Positions 52,105 through 61,795 of a DNA stretch of 64,000 nucleotides are shown here, piece by piece. This DNA comes from Clostridia bacterium (GTDB taxonomy: Bacteria; Bacillota; Clostridia; Lachnospirales; Lachnospiraceae), in assembly GCA_910575245.1 (NCBI GenBank), contig CAJTEN010000003.1:186001-250000 (forward strand), read 5' to 3'. Made by a program: the position numbers and the translations under genes. The notes below the pieces were generated by a model that was given only the letters and a program-made list of their open reading frames with translations, did no database searches and was not told the DNA's origin. Each line of letters opens with the position of its first letter. The stretch's first letter is position 1.

Positions 52105-53637
52105 TCATAACAATGGTGAAAATAACTTCAAAAACGGACCGATTACATTGGTCTTCACAAATTTCTTCTTACACCATTCCAGCGTAATATGCTCTGATAA
52201 AGCAAACGTCTCTTCCATATCCTTGCGCAGATCCCCAATCATATCCGTCTGATACAGAAAAACACCACACTCAAAATGATGATAGAAGCTTCTATAGTCA
52301 AAATTGATCGTGCCCACTATGGCGGCCTCGTCATCACAGAGTACACATTTAGAATGAAGAAACCCTGGTGAATACTGATAAATTCTGACTCCTGCCTCGA
52401 TCAGATTCTGATAATTGGACTGTGTCAACCAATAAATCGTCTTCTTATCCGGGACTCCCGGGGTTACGATCCGGACATCAACACCCCTCTTGGCAGCCAG
52501 CTTCAAAGCCGTGTACATCTCATTGTCCGTAACCAGATAGGGAGTATAAATATAAACATATTTGCTGGCGTAATTGATCAGATTCAGGTAAACGTTTTCT
52601 CCCAAAGTTTCGTTGTCCAGCGGCGTATCCATATAAGGCTGTACAAATCCCTGTGCCAGAGGAACTTCCTCAAAATGATAGCGGTACTTTCCATAGTCCT
52701 CTTCTGTATAGCGGGACATATTCCACATCTGCAGAAACATAACCGTGAAATTCCACACCGCTTCCCCCTCAATGCGGATTCCGGCATCCTTCCAGTGGTC
52801 ACCATGCGGATGGGTATAGTTGATATATTCATCCGCCATATTAATGCCTCCTGTATATCCCACTTTACCATCGATCACAACGATCTTTCTGTGATCCCTG
52901 TTATTTAAGACAAGCGACATGAAAGGAATCAATCTGTTGAACGCCACACATTGAATTCCCTTATTCTCCATGATCTTGTTATATTCCTTCGGCAGGAGGA
53001 AGACACTTCCCACATCATCATAGATCAGTCTGACTTCCACACCGGCTCTTACCTTGCGTTCCAGCACTTCCAGCACCGTATTCCACATCGTACCTTCCCC
53101 CAGAATGAAAAATTCCAAGAAGATAAAATGCTCAGCCTGCTCCAGATCCTCCAGAAGCTGCTGCCACCACGGTAGGCCATCAGGATAATATACTGCCGAA
53201 GTATCGTTCCAGACAGGAGTACCCGCATACTGTAAAATATACCTGCTTTGATTGGCGATGCTTAAATTGGCCTGCTCCAGCTCCGCCAGAACCTGCTCCT
53301 TCTGTTTCAGGCTGTTACGCACCAGGGCACTGGTGCGCTTCAAAGCCGCATACAGCTTCTTCGGCAGGAAAACATGTCCAAAGGCAAGATACATGACTCC
53401 GCCAAGCAGTGGAAAAGTCAGGATCGGAACTACCCATGCCAGCTTCACGGCCGGATTATTCTGCTTCCAGATAAGGGAGATTACTGCACCAAAGCTGAGC
53501 AGGCGCAGCACAAAAGCAATTTCTACGTAATAATTACCCCATATGAATATCTCCATCATAAAAAAGCCGATCTGTAAAAGTACGATGAGTACCGTTATCA
53601 CCATTCTGTTTAATGCAAACTGTAATATTTTTCTCAT
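52105..53637 (-). CDS. cls: cardiolipin synthase
   Basis: 510 residues. Two N-terminal membrane segments (about 12-32 and 40-58) and a third near 66-88, then two HKD phospholipase D motifs: HRKIVVID (His 249, Lys 251, Asp 256) and HSKCVLCDD (His 428, Lys 430, Asp 435). Joins two phosphatidylglycerols to cardiolipin. Its ATG overlaps the sufB stop codon (ATGA), so it is translationally coupled to the Suf genes. Confidence 0.93.
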   Translation of the reverse strand: MRKILQFALNRMVITVLIVLLQIGFFMMEIFIWGNYYVEIAFVLRLLSFGAVISLIWKQNNPAVKLAWVVPILTFPLLGGVMYLAFGHVFLPKKLYAALKRTSALVRNSLKQKEQVLAELEQANLSIANQSRYILQYAGTPVWNDTSAVYYPDGLPWWQQLLEDLEQAEHFIFLEFFILGEGTMWNTVLEVLERKVRAGVEVRLIYDDVGSVFLLPKEYNKIMENKGIQCVAFNRLIPFMSLVLNNRDHRKIVVIDGKVGYTGGINMADEYINYTHPHGDHWKDAGIRIEGEAVWNFTVMFLQMWNMSRYTEEDYGKYRYHFEEVPLAQGFVQPYMDTPLDNETLGENVYLNLINYASKYVYIYTPYLVTDNEMYTALKLAAKRGVDVRIVTPGVPDKKTIYWLTQSNYQNLIEAGVRIYQYSPGFLHSKCVLCDDEAAIVGTINFDYRSFYHHFECGVFLYQTDMIGDLRKDMEETFALSEHITLEWCKKKFVKTNVIGPFLKLFSPLL

Positions 53638-54554
53638 TTCAAAAATCCGTTTACGATCTGTTCCTCTGCTTCTTTCTCTGTCAGTCCCAGTGTCATAAGT
53701 TTCATCAGCTGTTCACCTGCAATCTTACCGATTGCCGCCTCATGGATCAGACTGGCGTCTATGTTATTCGCCGTCAGTTCCGGAACCGCGCTTACACTTG
53801 CCTCATCCATGATGATGGCATCACATTCACTGTGCCCCTGACATTTCTGATTCCCGATAATTCTGCTCTTAAAAAGCTGACTGGAGTGTTCCTTGGCCAC
53901 CGAACGTGAAATCAGATTGACGCTGGAATCCTCGCCGTTCATCTCCACCTTAAAATCCGTCTCGGCATATTGCCTGCCGTGAGTCATGATCTTCTCACGG
54001 ATGACAAGAGAAGCACCCTGTGCCACCTTGGCCGTAGTAACGCGCTTTGTGGAGTCAATTCCCTTAATCTGTACCGTGTCCATCTCAAGGGACGCGCCCT
54101 GTGCCAGGTGTATCTCCGTTGTCGGATTCATGATACGTTCTCCATTGCCGTCTCCGCTTCCATAATGCTTCTCCACATACCGTACCTTCGCATCCCTGTC
54201 CACAAAGAACCTGTGAATCCCCGAATGCTCCGAAGCGCTGTCGCCGCCGTTATGGATACCGCACCCCGCAATGATCGTCACATCTGCTCCCTCTCCCACG
54301 AAGAAGTCATTATATACACTCTCTTTCAGGCCGCTCTGGCTTAGTACCACCGGAATATGCACGCTCTCTGCTTTGGTCCCCGCCTTGATGCGGATATCAA
54401 TCCCGGATCTGTCCTCTTTCGTGATAATATCGATATTGGCTGTCGTATTCCGACCTGCCATATGTCCGTTCGCACGGATATTATAAGCGCCGGCAGGTAT
54501 CTCATGCAGCCCTGCCACCTGCTCTAACAGGCTCTGTTGTATCGCATCCACCAT
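53634..54554 (-). CDS. SufB/SufD-family Fe-S scaffold subunit
   Basis: 306 residues, shorter than classical SufB (about 470), mostly the C-terminal beta-helix core. Conserved region GNQKCQGHSECDAIIMD, SAVPELTANNIDASLIHEAAIGKIAGEQLMKLMTLGLTEKEAEEQIVNGF is typical of the SufBD core. With the SufC-like ATPase just upstream (13-base gap) it forms a minimal SufBC system found in many anaerobes. It could be either SufB- or SufD-like; no SufS or SufU gene is adjacent. Confidence 0.88.
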   Translation of the reverse strand: MVDAIQQSLLEQVAGLHEIPAGAYNIRANGHMAGRNTTANIDIITKEDRSGIDIRIKAGTKAESVHIPVVLSQSGLKESVYNDFFVGEGADVTIIAGCGIHNGGDSASEHSGIHRFFVDRDAKVRYVEKHYGSGDGNGERIMNPTTEIHLAQGASLEMDTVQIKGIDSTKRVTTAKVAQGASLVIREKIMTHGRQYAETDFKVEMNGEDSSVNLISRSVAKEHSSQLFKSRIIGNQKCQGHSECDAIIMDEASVSAVPELTANNIDASLIHEAAIGKIAGEQLMKLMTLGLTEKEAEEQIVNGFLK

Positions 54555-54567
54555 AGATACCCCCTTC

Positions 54568-55290
54568 CTATAATTTGTCCGTCAATGTCTTGCACGGCGC
54601 CCCTGCACCGAGCAGTTCAGGCATAATCTCTTCTTTGCTTCCCACTTTCTTAATCTGCCCGTCTGTGAGAAGAATAATACGGTCCGCAATATTTAAGATC
54701 CGCTCCTGATGCGAAATGATCAAAATAGATCCATGGATCTCCTCGTGCATCTTCTCGAATACATGAATCAGATTCTGGAAACTCCACAGATCAATCCCCG
54801 CCTCCGGCTCATCGAAGATAGACACCTTCGTCCTGCGCGCCATAATCATGGCAATCTCAATGCGCTTCAATTCTCCGCCGGACAGAGAAGCATTGACTTC
54901 ACGATTCACATAGTCCCTCGCACACAGCCCTACCTCAGAAAGCATTCCGCATATCTCGGCCATCGTGGCATCCTTGCCCGCCGCAATCGACAGAAGCTCT
55001 CTTACGGTGATGCCTTTAAACCGGACAGGCTGCTGAAAGGCAAAGCTGATTCCCATATTGGCCCGTTCCGTGATCGACAGGTCTGTAATATCTGCACCGT
55101 CTAACAGGATCTGCCCGGCCGTAGGCTTCAGAATGCCTGCTACGATCCTGGCCAGCGTAGACTTGCCGCTGCCGTTAGGACCCGTTACGGCAATAAACCG
55201 ATCATCGATCGTCACATTGATATCTTTCAGAATTTCTGTCTCTCTGCTCTCGTCTTCCGCAGAATAGCAGATACCTTTTAGTTCTAACAT
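54568..55290 (-). CDS. SufC-like Fe-S assembly ATPase
   Basis: 240 residues. ABC ATPase with Walker A GPNGSGKS (37-44), signature LSGGELKR (136-143), Walker B VSIFDEPEAGIDLWSF. The order SufC then SufB/D-like and the short length suggest the minimal SufBC type. The start at 55290 follows AAGGAG. Powers cluster building on the partner subunit. Confidence 0.9.
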   Translation of the reverse strand: MLELKGICYSAEDESRETEILKDINVTIDDRFIAVTGPNGSGKSTLARIVAGILKPTAGQILLDGADITDLSITERANMGISFAFQQPVRFKGITVRELLSIAAGKDATMAEICGMLSEVGLCARDYVNREVNASLSGGELKRIEIAMIMARRTKVSIFDEPEAGIDLWSFQNLIHVFEKMHEEIHGSILIISHQERILNIADRIILLTDGQIKKVGSKEEIMPELLGAGAPCKTLTDKL

Positions 55291-55321
55291 ATTGTCACTC
55301 CTTACCTCAATCCATTAGAGT

Positions 55322-55350
55322 ATCTTAACACAAAATGAAACTCTTAGCAA
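55322..55350 (-). promoter_or_regulatory. promoter of sufC-sufB-cls
   Basis: TTGCTA (55345-55350), 17 bases, TAAGAT (55322-55327) on the minus strand. No IscR/SufR-type palindrome is obvious nearby. Confidence 0.55.
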
Positions 55351-55387
55351 ATACTACCTGTATATGCTTACAGAAATGCATTAATTT

Positions 55388-55428
55388 TAAAAACTGCCGG
55401 TATACGATTCCTCATACCCCGACAGTTC
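55388..55428 (-). terminator. terminator of the HPr-like gene
   Basis: Minus strand AACTG-TC-GGGGTAT pairs with ATACC-GG-CAGTT, followed by TTTTAAAATT. Confidence 0.7.
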
Positions 55429-55495
55429 CCAGTATAAAACAATTCACTCTGTTTCCCTGCTGCATCTGTATTGCTTCTATGTCTTCCTAAATCTA

Positions 55496-55732
55496 TCACT
55501 GTACTATATACGGTGCGATCGCCGCTTCAATCTCTGACAGTTTATCGTTGGTCTCCAGGATTCTGAACTCTACAGGTTTCGACAAATCCATGGAAAAAAT
55601 ACCCATAATGGACTTGGCATCAATAACATATCTTCCCGTTGCCAGATCGAAGTATCCGTCAAACCCTTCTATCGTCTTGACAAATCCCTTTACCCTATCG
55701 ATAGAATTCAAATCCAACATGTAACTTTTCAT
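55496..55732 (-). CDS. HPr-fold protein lacking the active-site histidine
   Basis: 78 residues. It aligns with HPr through AKSIMGIFSMDL (40-50), where Ser 41 corresponds to regulatory Ser 46 of B. subtilis HPr. The N-terminal HARPA box that carries catalytic His 15 is missing; the region reads LNSIDRVKGFV. It therefore cannot take phosphate from Enzyme I at His but might still be a target at Ser. The start at 55732 follows GGGAG. It has its own promoter and terminator. Confidence 0.75.
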   Translation of the reverse strand: MKSYMLDLNSIDRVKGFVKTIEGFDGYFDLATGRYVIDAKSIMGIFSMDLSKPVEFRILETNDKLSEIEAAIAPYIVQ

Positions 55733-55815
55733 TTCTCCCGCACCTTTCCCTTTCATCTGTACTATTGATATTCTCCTATGTGCACGCTGTTTCCGGCATG
55801 AACTCCTCTGCATTC

Positions 55816-55844
55816 ATTTTATGTCATTTCCTTCAATTTGTACA
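55816..55844 (-). promoter_or_regulatory. promoter of the HPr-like gene
   Basis: TGTACA (55839-55844), 17 bases, TAAAAT (55816-55821) on the minus strand, between feoB and the HPr-like gene. Confidence 0.45.
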
Positions 55845-55890
55845 GTACCAAGTTTTGCATCCGGCTTCGATAGCATGTGGACAGTAACCT

Positions 55891-57900
55891 TTACATCCCG
55901 AGCAGACTCCCTGCCTGGTAAGCCATAAACGACACGATCCATGCCACGCCGCACTGCATACAGACAATTACGGCCGTCTTCCACACCGATCCCATCTCTC
56001 TTCTGATGGTTGCCACTGCGGCAACGCAGGGTGTATACAGTAATGTGAAGACCAGATAGCTGACTGCTGCAAGCGGACTGAAAATGGTCCCCAGCGTATC
56101 ACCCAGACTGCTCATACTGGTTCCTGTCAGTACCCCTAAAGTACTGACCACCGCCTCCTTGGCACTAAAACCGCTGATCAGCGCAGTTGCCGCCCGCCAA
56201 TCTCCAAATCCCAGCGGCCCAAAAACCGGTGCGACAAACTTACCGATCATGGCAAGCAGGCTGTTCCCTGAGTCGGTTACCACGTTCAGTCTCCCGTCAA
56301 AAGTCTGTAAAAACCAGATGATCAGGGTTGCAATAAAAATGACCGTAAAAGCACGCTGCACAAAGTCCCTCGCCTTATCCCACATCAAAAGCAGGACGCT
56401 CTTAACCGAAGGCAACCTGTAATTAGGCAGTTCCATCACAAAAGGCATCGGTTTGCCATGGAACATTGTTTTCTTCAAGGCAACCGCACAAAGTATTCCT
56501 GTCAGAATACCCAGCACATACAGCCCCATCATCACTAAAGCCTGGTGTTCCTTAAAGAAGGCGGCTGTGAACAATGCATAGATCGGTATCTTGGCGGAAC
56601 AGCTTATGAACGGAATCAGCATAATAGTCATCTTTTTATCCCGCTCAGAAGACAGGGTTCTGGTGGACATAACCGCCGGTACACTGCATCCGAACCCGAT
56701 CAGCATGGATACGAAGCTCTTGCCTGACAATCCAATCTTGCGCAGCGGCCTGTCCATCACAAAGGCAATCCGTGCCATATAGCCGGAGTCCTCCAGAATC
56801 GACAGAAAGAAAAAGAGTACCACGATAATCGGCAGGAAGCTGAGCACGCTACCTACTCCTGTAAAAACACCGTCTATCACCAGGCTCTTTACTACCGGAT
56901 TAATGCCATAGTCAGCAAGCGCCTGCTCTGTTACCGCAGAAAGCGCATCGATTCCCAGACTGAGCAGATCGCTCAGAAAAGTTCCCAGAACACCAAAAGT
57001 CATCCAGAATACCAGCAGCATAATCAGCAGAAAAGAAGGAATCGCCAGATACTTGTTCGTCAGCACACTGTCAATACGGACGCTTCTTATATGCTCTATG
57101 CTCTCCTGGCATTTGATCACGGCCTGCCCGCACACCTTCTCTATGAAATCATACCGCATATCCGCCAGCGCCGCGTTGCGGTCCATCTCACTGTCCCGTT
57201 CCATCTCCACAATACTGTGCTCCATCAGATCAAGCTCGTTCTCCGACAACCGCAGACTCTCTATAATGTCACGATCGCCCTCCACGATCTTAGTCGCCGC
57301 AAATCTGGGCGAAATGCCGATCCTTTCTGCATGGTCCTCCACCTGATGGCTGACCGCATGAATACATCTATGTACAGCACCCTTCTCACAGAAATCCATC
57401 ACCTTCGGATAGATTCTGTGCTCCGACACTTCCCTGATGGCATGGAGCAGATCGTCTATTCCTTCATTCTTCGCAGCACTGACCGCCACTACCGGTATTC
57501 CCAGCAATTCCTCCATCTTCCCGATGTCAATGGTACCGCCGTTGTTGCGCACCTCGTCCATCATATTCAATGCCAGGACCACAGGAATATGCATTTCCAG
57601 AAGCTGCAGTGTCAGGTACAGATTTCTTTCTATATTTGTGGCATCCACAATATTGATAATACCTTCCGGCCGTTCCTTCAAAATAAACCTGCGCGTCACT
57701 AATTCCTCATCCGTGTAAGGACGGATGGAATAGATCCCCGGCAGATCCACCACTGAATTTCCCTTCTCCCCACGGATATCTCCAATCTTGGAATCCACCG
57801 TCACTCCCGGGAAGTTTCCCACATGCTGGTTGGAGCCGGTCAACTGGTTAAACAATGTTGTCTTGCCGCAATTCTGATTTCCTACCAAAGCATATCTCAT
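55891..57900 (-). CDS. feoB: ferrous iron transporter FeoB
   Basis: 669 residues. Cytoplasmic G domain with GNQNCGKT (7-14), DLPGIYS and NMMD, then the spacer, then a membrane domain with two Gate-like repeats (FVSMLIGFGCSVPAVMSTRTL and KEAVVSTLGVL). Imports Fe2+ under low-oxygen conditions. FeoA lies 17 bases upstream. Confidence 0.96.
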   Translation of the reverse strand: MRYALVGNQNCGKTTLFNQLTGSNQHVGNFPGVTVDSKIGDIRGEKGNSVVDLPGIYSIRPYTDEELVTRRFILKERPEGIINIVDATNIERNLYLTLQLLEMHIPVVLALNMMDEVRNNGGTIDIGKMEELLGIPVVAVSAAKNEGIDDLLHAIREVSEHRIYPKVMDFCEKGAVHRCIHAVSHQVEDHAERIGISPRFAATKIVEGDRDIIESLRLSENELDLMEHSIVEMERDSEMDRNAALADMRYDFIEKVCGQAVIKCQESIEHIRSVRIDSVLTNKYLAIPSFLLIMLLVFWMTFGVLGTFLSDLLSLGIDALSAVTEQALADYGINPVVKSLVIDGVFTGVGSVLSFLPIIVVLFFFLSILEDSGYMARIAFVMDRPLRKIGLSGKSFVSMLIGFGCSVPAVMSTRTLSSERDKKMTIMLIPFISCSAKIPIYALFTAAFFKEHQALVMMGLYVLGILTGILCAVALKKTMFHGKPMPFVMELPNYRLPSVKSVLLLMWDKARDFVQRAFTVIFIATLIIWFLQTFDGRLNVVTDSGNSLLAMIGKFVAPVFGPLGFGDWRAATALISGFSAKEAVVSTLGVLTGTSMSSLGDTLGTIFSPLAAVSYLVFTLLYTPCVAAVATIRREMGSVWKTAVIVCMQCGVAWIVSFMAYQAGSLLGM

Positions 57901-57917
57901 TGTCTTTTCCTCATATC

Positions 57918-58142
57918 TTACAGTTGTGAAACTTCTATCTTACCCGCATCCTCCTTACGGATCGTCAGTTCATAGCCCCGAAGGTGTATCTCTATCGGAT
58001 CTCCCATAGGCGCCACCTTCCGCACCTTAACGATTGTCTTTGGGATCAGCCCCATATCCAGAAGTCTGCAGCGAAGCTCCCCCTCCCCGCCCACCTTCGT
58101 GATCCTGGCTTCTTCTCCTACCGCTATCTGATCTAGTGTCAT
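57918..58142 (-). CDS. feoA: ferrous iron transport protein FeoA
   Basis: 74 residues from the ATG at 58142, which follows GGAG; the ATG four codons upstream touches another AGGA. SH3-like FeoA fold: MTLDQIAVGEEARITKV and GDPIEIHLRGYELTIRKEDAGKI. Needed for FeoB function. Confidence 0.9.
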   Translation of the reverse strand: MTLDQIAVGEEARITKVGGEGELRCRLLDMGLIPKTIVKVRKVAPMGDPIEIHLRGYELTIRKEDAGKIEVSQL

Positions 58143-58174
58143 CTGAATCTCCATTCCTTTCCAATCTGCTTAGC

Positions 58175-59089
58175 TTATCCCAGATAAACATGCCGAAATG
58201 CATTGTAGGTCCTGCGCATTCCTTCTTCAAAATCCGTATATTTAAGCCTAAGCTCCCTCTTGCTCTTCTCATTGGAACACAACTCCGTCTCTTCCGCCTT
58301 TGCCGGAAACGGCACCGGAACCTGCTGTGCCATGGCGCTGTCTACCGTGATCGGGATCTCCTGTAAATTCTCTGCCGTCTCCGGCCCTGCTGCTTTTTTC
58401 AACATTCTGAAAAATGTCTCATAGGTCAGGATTTCCTCCTGGCAGAGATTGTAAGCCTGTCCATAAGCCTTTTCATTGCCAAGCGCCCGCAGTATCGCCT
58501 GCGCTGCATCTTTTACGTATATAAACTGGAAACTTCCGTCCGCATCCGTAAACACCGGAAGCGCCTTGTTTAACAGCATCATCTGGATATAAGCCGATTC
58601 CCGCGGCGCATAATTGTAAGGACCGTACAGAATCGCCGGACGAAATACCGTCCACGGCATCTTCCAACTGCCGCATACCTGTATTATCTCTTCTTCCAGA
58701 GCCGTTTTCCCTGCAATATAGGCTCCTGCCTCCCCCGGAAATATCCTGTGCTCCAGCGGGTGTTCTTCCGTTTTGGCCACGCCGCTTCCCCGTTCGTAGA
58801 CATCCACTGTACTGATCAGAATATATTGTCCGATTTTCCCCTGAAGATTCTCAATGACCGTCTTAACGTCACCGGCTTCATAAGCGCAAAAATCTATGAC
58901 TGCATCATAGTCCTCCGTGCATCCTGCCAGCACATCCTTATCATGTCTGTCGCCTTTAATCTCCTTTACCCCAAAATCCTTCATGGAGTAAGTTCCCCGA
59001 TTCAGCAGGGTAAGCTGGTGGTCTCCCGCCGCCTCCATCACGAAAACTCTTCCATAGAAATAACTGCCTCCTATCACCAGTAGATTCAT
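58175..59089 (-). CDS. extended short-chain dehydrogenase / NAD-dependent epimerase-like protein
   Basis: 304 residues from the ATG at 59089, after GGGAGG. N-terminal Rossmann MNLLVIGGSYFYGR. Catalytic-type YIAGK (Y-x3-K) in the middle, and VFRPAILYGPYNYAPRES in the substrate region. Resembles isoflavone-reductase or UDP-sugar epimerase-like SDRs, substrate unknown. It precedes feoA by 32 bases, so it may share a transcript with iron transport. Confidence 0.75.
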   Translation of the reverse strand: MNLLVIGGSYFYGRVFVMEAAGDHQLTLLNRGTYSMKDFGVKEIKGDRHDKDVLAGCTEDYDAVIDFCAYEAGDVKTVIENLQGKIGQYILISTVDVYERGSGVAKTEEHPLEHRIFPGEAGAYIAGKTALEEEIIQVCGSWKMPWTVFRPAILYGPYNYAPRESAYIQMMLLNKALPVFTDADGSFQFIYVKDAAQAILRALGNEKAYGQAYNLCQEEILTYETFFRMLKKAAGPETAENLQEIPITVDSAMAQQVPVPFPAKAEETELCSNEKSKRELRLKYTDFEEGMRRTYNAFRHVYLG

Positions 59090-59125
59090 AACCGCCTCCC
59101 TAATCATAGTTTTCCGTCAATCGAC

Positions 59126-59959
59126 TTATACAAATGGATTATAAAACCTGTTCCCGTCCCAGAATGTCACCACCAGATCCACAATAAGAACCGTCAATAC
59201 GAATGCTATTGTCAGCCAGTCGTTTCTCTGCATTTTTCTTCTGACATACCAGGTACGTTTCTTATTCCTTCCGAACCCCCGCAGTTCCATCGCATTGCTG
59301 ACCGTCTCGATACGATTCAGGCTGGACAGGACGAGCGGCAGCAAAATTGCCACGGAGTTCTTCATTCTGGTAAATAATTTATCCTTGCCTGACAAATCTA
59401 TACCTCTTGCCTGCTGCGCCTGGCTTATATTATGATATTCTCTCTGGACATCCGGTATATAGCGTAGCGCCAGGCTGACGGAATAGCCGATCCGGTAACT
59501 GATGCCTATGCCGGCTAATGATGCCGCGAACTCGCTGGGATCCGTGCAGGCAATAAACAGGAGCGCTACCGGCACAACGCAGATCACTTTCATGGTCATA
59601 TTAAGATGATAGAAAAGCTGCTGCAAGGTAATCGTATAGGGTCCCGCAATTGTAAGCAGTACGGTTCTGCTCTCATATAGTTCCACCCCGTATTCAGGCG
59701 AAAAAAGATACACGAACAGATTATTCATAAGAAGAAATACTGCAGCCAGTCCAAGCACGATACTGATATCCCGGATCCTGATCTTACTTACCTTAAAAAC
59801 CACAATACTGATCAAAAGCATACCCGACAGTACTCTCGTATCGTAAGTAATCATGGATGCCACACTCCATGCAAGGAAGAAAATCAGCTTCGTCGTGCCG
59901 GTCAGCTCATGCACAAGGCTGTTTCGTTTAATATAGCTTAATATCGCAGCTCTTGCCAT
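59126..59959 (-). CDS. ECF transporter transmembrane component (EcfT)
   Basis: 277 residues, five to six membrane segments, with the cytoplasmic coupling motifs ARGIDLSG and MELRGFGRNKK. It links the S subunit to the ATPase. The start at 59959 follows GGAGG and lies one base after the ATPase stop codon. Confidence 0.92.
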   Translation of the reverse strand: MARAAILSYIKRNSLVHELTGTTKLIFFLAWSVASMITYDTRVLSGMLLISIVVFKVSKIRIRDISIVLGLAAVFLLMNNLFVYLFSPEYGVELYESRTVLLTIAGPYTITLQQLFYHLNMTMKVICVVPVALLFIACTDPSEFAASLAGIGISYRIGYSVSLALRYIPDVQREYHNISQAQQARGIDLSGKDKLFTRMKNSVAILLPLVLSSLNRIETVSNAMELRGFGRNKKRTWYVRRKMQRNDWLTIAFVLTVLIVDLVVTFWDGNRFYNPFV

Positions 59960-59960
59960 T

Positions 59961-61670
59961 CTAGCGCACCTCCTTCTGCTCATATCCGATAAAGCACTCC
60001 GTAAAGACCTGGGGCTCATCAATGCCGCAGGCGAGACTCAAAGTATACAGGCTGGTCTCCTTCAAATTCGCCGCCTCCACCAGTCCGGGATCGTTCAATA
60101 CATGTGCCGCCGTCGTGTCCGCCAGCATCCTTCCCTCACTGAATACGATTGCACGCCTTGTATACTCCAGCATCAAGTGCATATCATGTGTGATCATCAG
60201 GATCGTGTATCCTTTTCCATTCAATTCTTTCAGAAAGTCCATAATCTCGGTGTAGTGATGATAATCCTGGCCCGCCGTGGGTTCATCCAGAATGATGATC
60301 TGAGGACGCTGTACCAGAATACTGGCGATCGTCACCCGCTTCTTCTGTCCGAAGGACAGAGCGGAAACCGGCCAGTTGCGGAACGGATACAACCCGCATA
60401 TTTTGAGTGTTTCTTCTACTCTTCTGCTCCGCTCCTCCTTTGGCATGCCGCTCTGTAAGAGCGCCATCTCGACTTCGTCCCATATCATAGGTTTGGAGAT
60501 CATCTGGTTCGGGTTTTGCATAACATAACCGATCCGCACCGCCCGTTCCTTGATAGTATCTCCTTTCAAGTCTCTGCCATCCATATAGATGCTGCCGGAA
60601 ACAGGCTGCTCAAATCCACAAATCAGCTTCGCCAGTGTGCTCTTGCCGGCTCCGTTACGTCCCACGACACTGACCATCTCTCCTTTATGGATCGTAAAAT
60701 TCACATCCTGCAGGGTAGTTTTATCCGCAGTGTAACCGAATTTCAGATTCTCAATCCGAAGCAGTTCCTGTCCGTACTGTTCACTATGTATACCGGTTCT
60801 CAGCATGTGATACCAGCTGCGTACTTTCTCCTTATCTTCCTGGCCAAGCACCAGGCTGCCCACATGTTCCGGATGCATGGTTTCTCTGATCTCAACCCCG
60901 GCATAACGGAGTGCCGTCAGATACAGCGGTTCTCTGATTCCATGCTGCAGGAGCAGATTGCCGGCAAGAAGCTTCGCCACAGGCATATCAGCTACGATCC
61001 CACCCTCATTCATCAGCACGATTCGGTCCATTCTGCGCCACAATACGTCTTCCAGCCTGTGTTCAATGACCAATACTGCGGCGCCGGTACGCTCATGGAC
61101 CATGTCTATCAGTTCTATGGTAGTACGCCCTGCGGCGGGATCCAGATTCGCCAAAGGCTCATCAAACAGCAGCACCTTAACATCCTCCACCATGACCCCT
61201 GCCAGACTGACACGCTGTTTCTGTCCACCGGACAGCTCATGCGGCGCATACTCAAGATGATGATCGATGTCCACCAGTCCGGCCACTCTGCTGACCAGCT
61301 GCTTCATCTCATCCTGCGGCACACAATTGTTTTCCGGGGCAAAGGCGATATCCTCTCCCACCGTCAATCCGATAAACTGTCCGTCAGTATCCTGCAGTAC
61401 GGTGCCCACCGTGTGGCTTAATTCGAAAATGCTGCTCTGCTCAGCATCCTTGCCGTCCACCAGAAGCTTTCCTGTACTCTTCCCCGGATAAGCGAAAGGA
61501 ATCAGGCCGTTAATACAGTTCCCTATCGTACTTTTACCGCTGCCTGAGGTACCTGCGATCAGAACCTTCTCACCTGAATAGATATCCAGATTGATATGCC
61601 GCAAGGTAGGCTCTGCCTGCGCCATATATTGAAATCCATAATCCTGAAATGAAATTACGGGGGATGCCAT
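59961..61670 (-). CDS. fused ECF transporter ATPases EcfA-EcfA'
   Basis: 569 residues with two ABC domains in one chain: first Walker A GTSGSGKS (40-47) and LSGGQKQR (146-153); second GRNGAGKS (337-344) and LSFGQKKR. This is the fused form used by group II or dedicated ECF systems such as YkoD. The start at 61670 follows AAGGAG. It powers the EcfT/S module. Confidence 0.93.
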   Translation of the reverse strand: MASPVISFQDYGFQYMAQAEPTLRHINLDIYSGEKVLIAGTSGSGKSTIGNCINGLIPFAYPGKSTGKLLVDGKDAEQSSIFELSHTVGTVLQDTDGQFIGLTVGEDIAFAPENNCVPQDEMKQLVSRVAGLVDIDHHLEYAPHELSGGQKQRVSLAGVMVEDVKVLLFDEPLANLDPAAGRTTIELIDMVHERTGAAVLVIEHRLEDVLWRRMDRIVLMNEGGIVADMPVAKLLAGNLLLQHGIREPLYLTALRYAGVEIRETMHPEHVGSLVLGQEDKEKVRSWYHMLRTGIHSEQYGQELLRIENLKFGYTADKTTLQDVNFTIHKGEMVSVVGRNGAGKSTLAKLICGFEQPVSGSIYMDGRDLKGDTIKERAVRIGYVMQNPNQMISKPMIWDEVEMALLQSGMPKEERSRRVEETLKICGLYPFRNWPVSALSFGQKKRVTIASILVQRPQIIILDEPTAGQDYHHYTEIMDFLKELNGKGYTILMITHDMHLMLEYTRRAIVFSEGRMLADTTAAHVLNDPGLVEAANLKETSLYTLSLACGIDEPQVFTECFIGYEQKEVR

Positions 61671-61764
61671 GTCATTTCTCCTTTTTACACTGAAATCAAA
61701 CGAGCATAACTCGTCCTGCCGGGTCCGTTTTGCAACTCGGTAAATTCTCCGTACCATAAAATCA

Positions 61765-61784
61765 GCCGTCGTGTGAACGACGGC
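61765..61784 (-). repeat. hairpin between the S-subunit and ATPase genes
   Basis: Perfect 8-base stem GCCGTCGT/ACGACGGC with a 4-base loop, followed by TGATTTTAT on the minus strand. Possible attenuator that lowers the downstream gene. Confidence 0.6.
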
Positions 61785-61795
61785 CGCTCTTTCTA

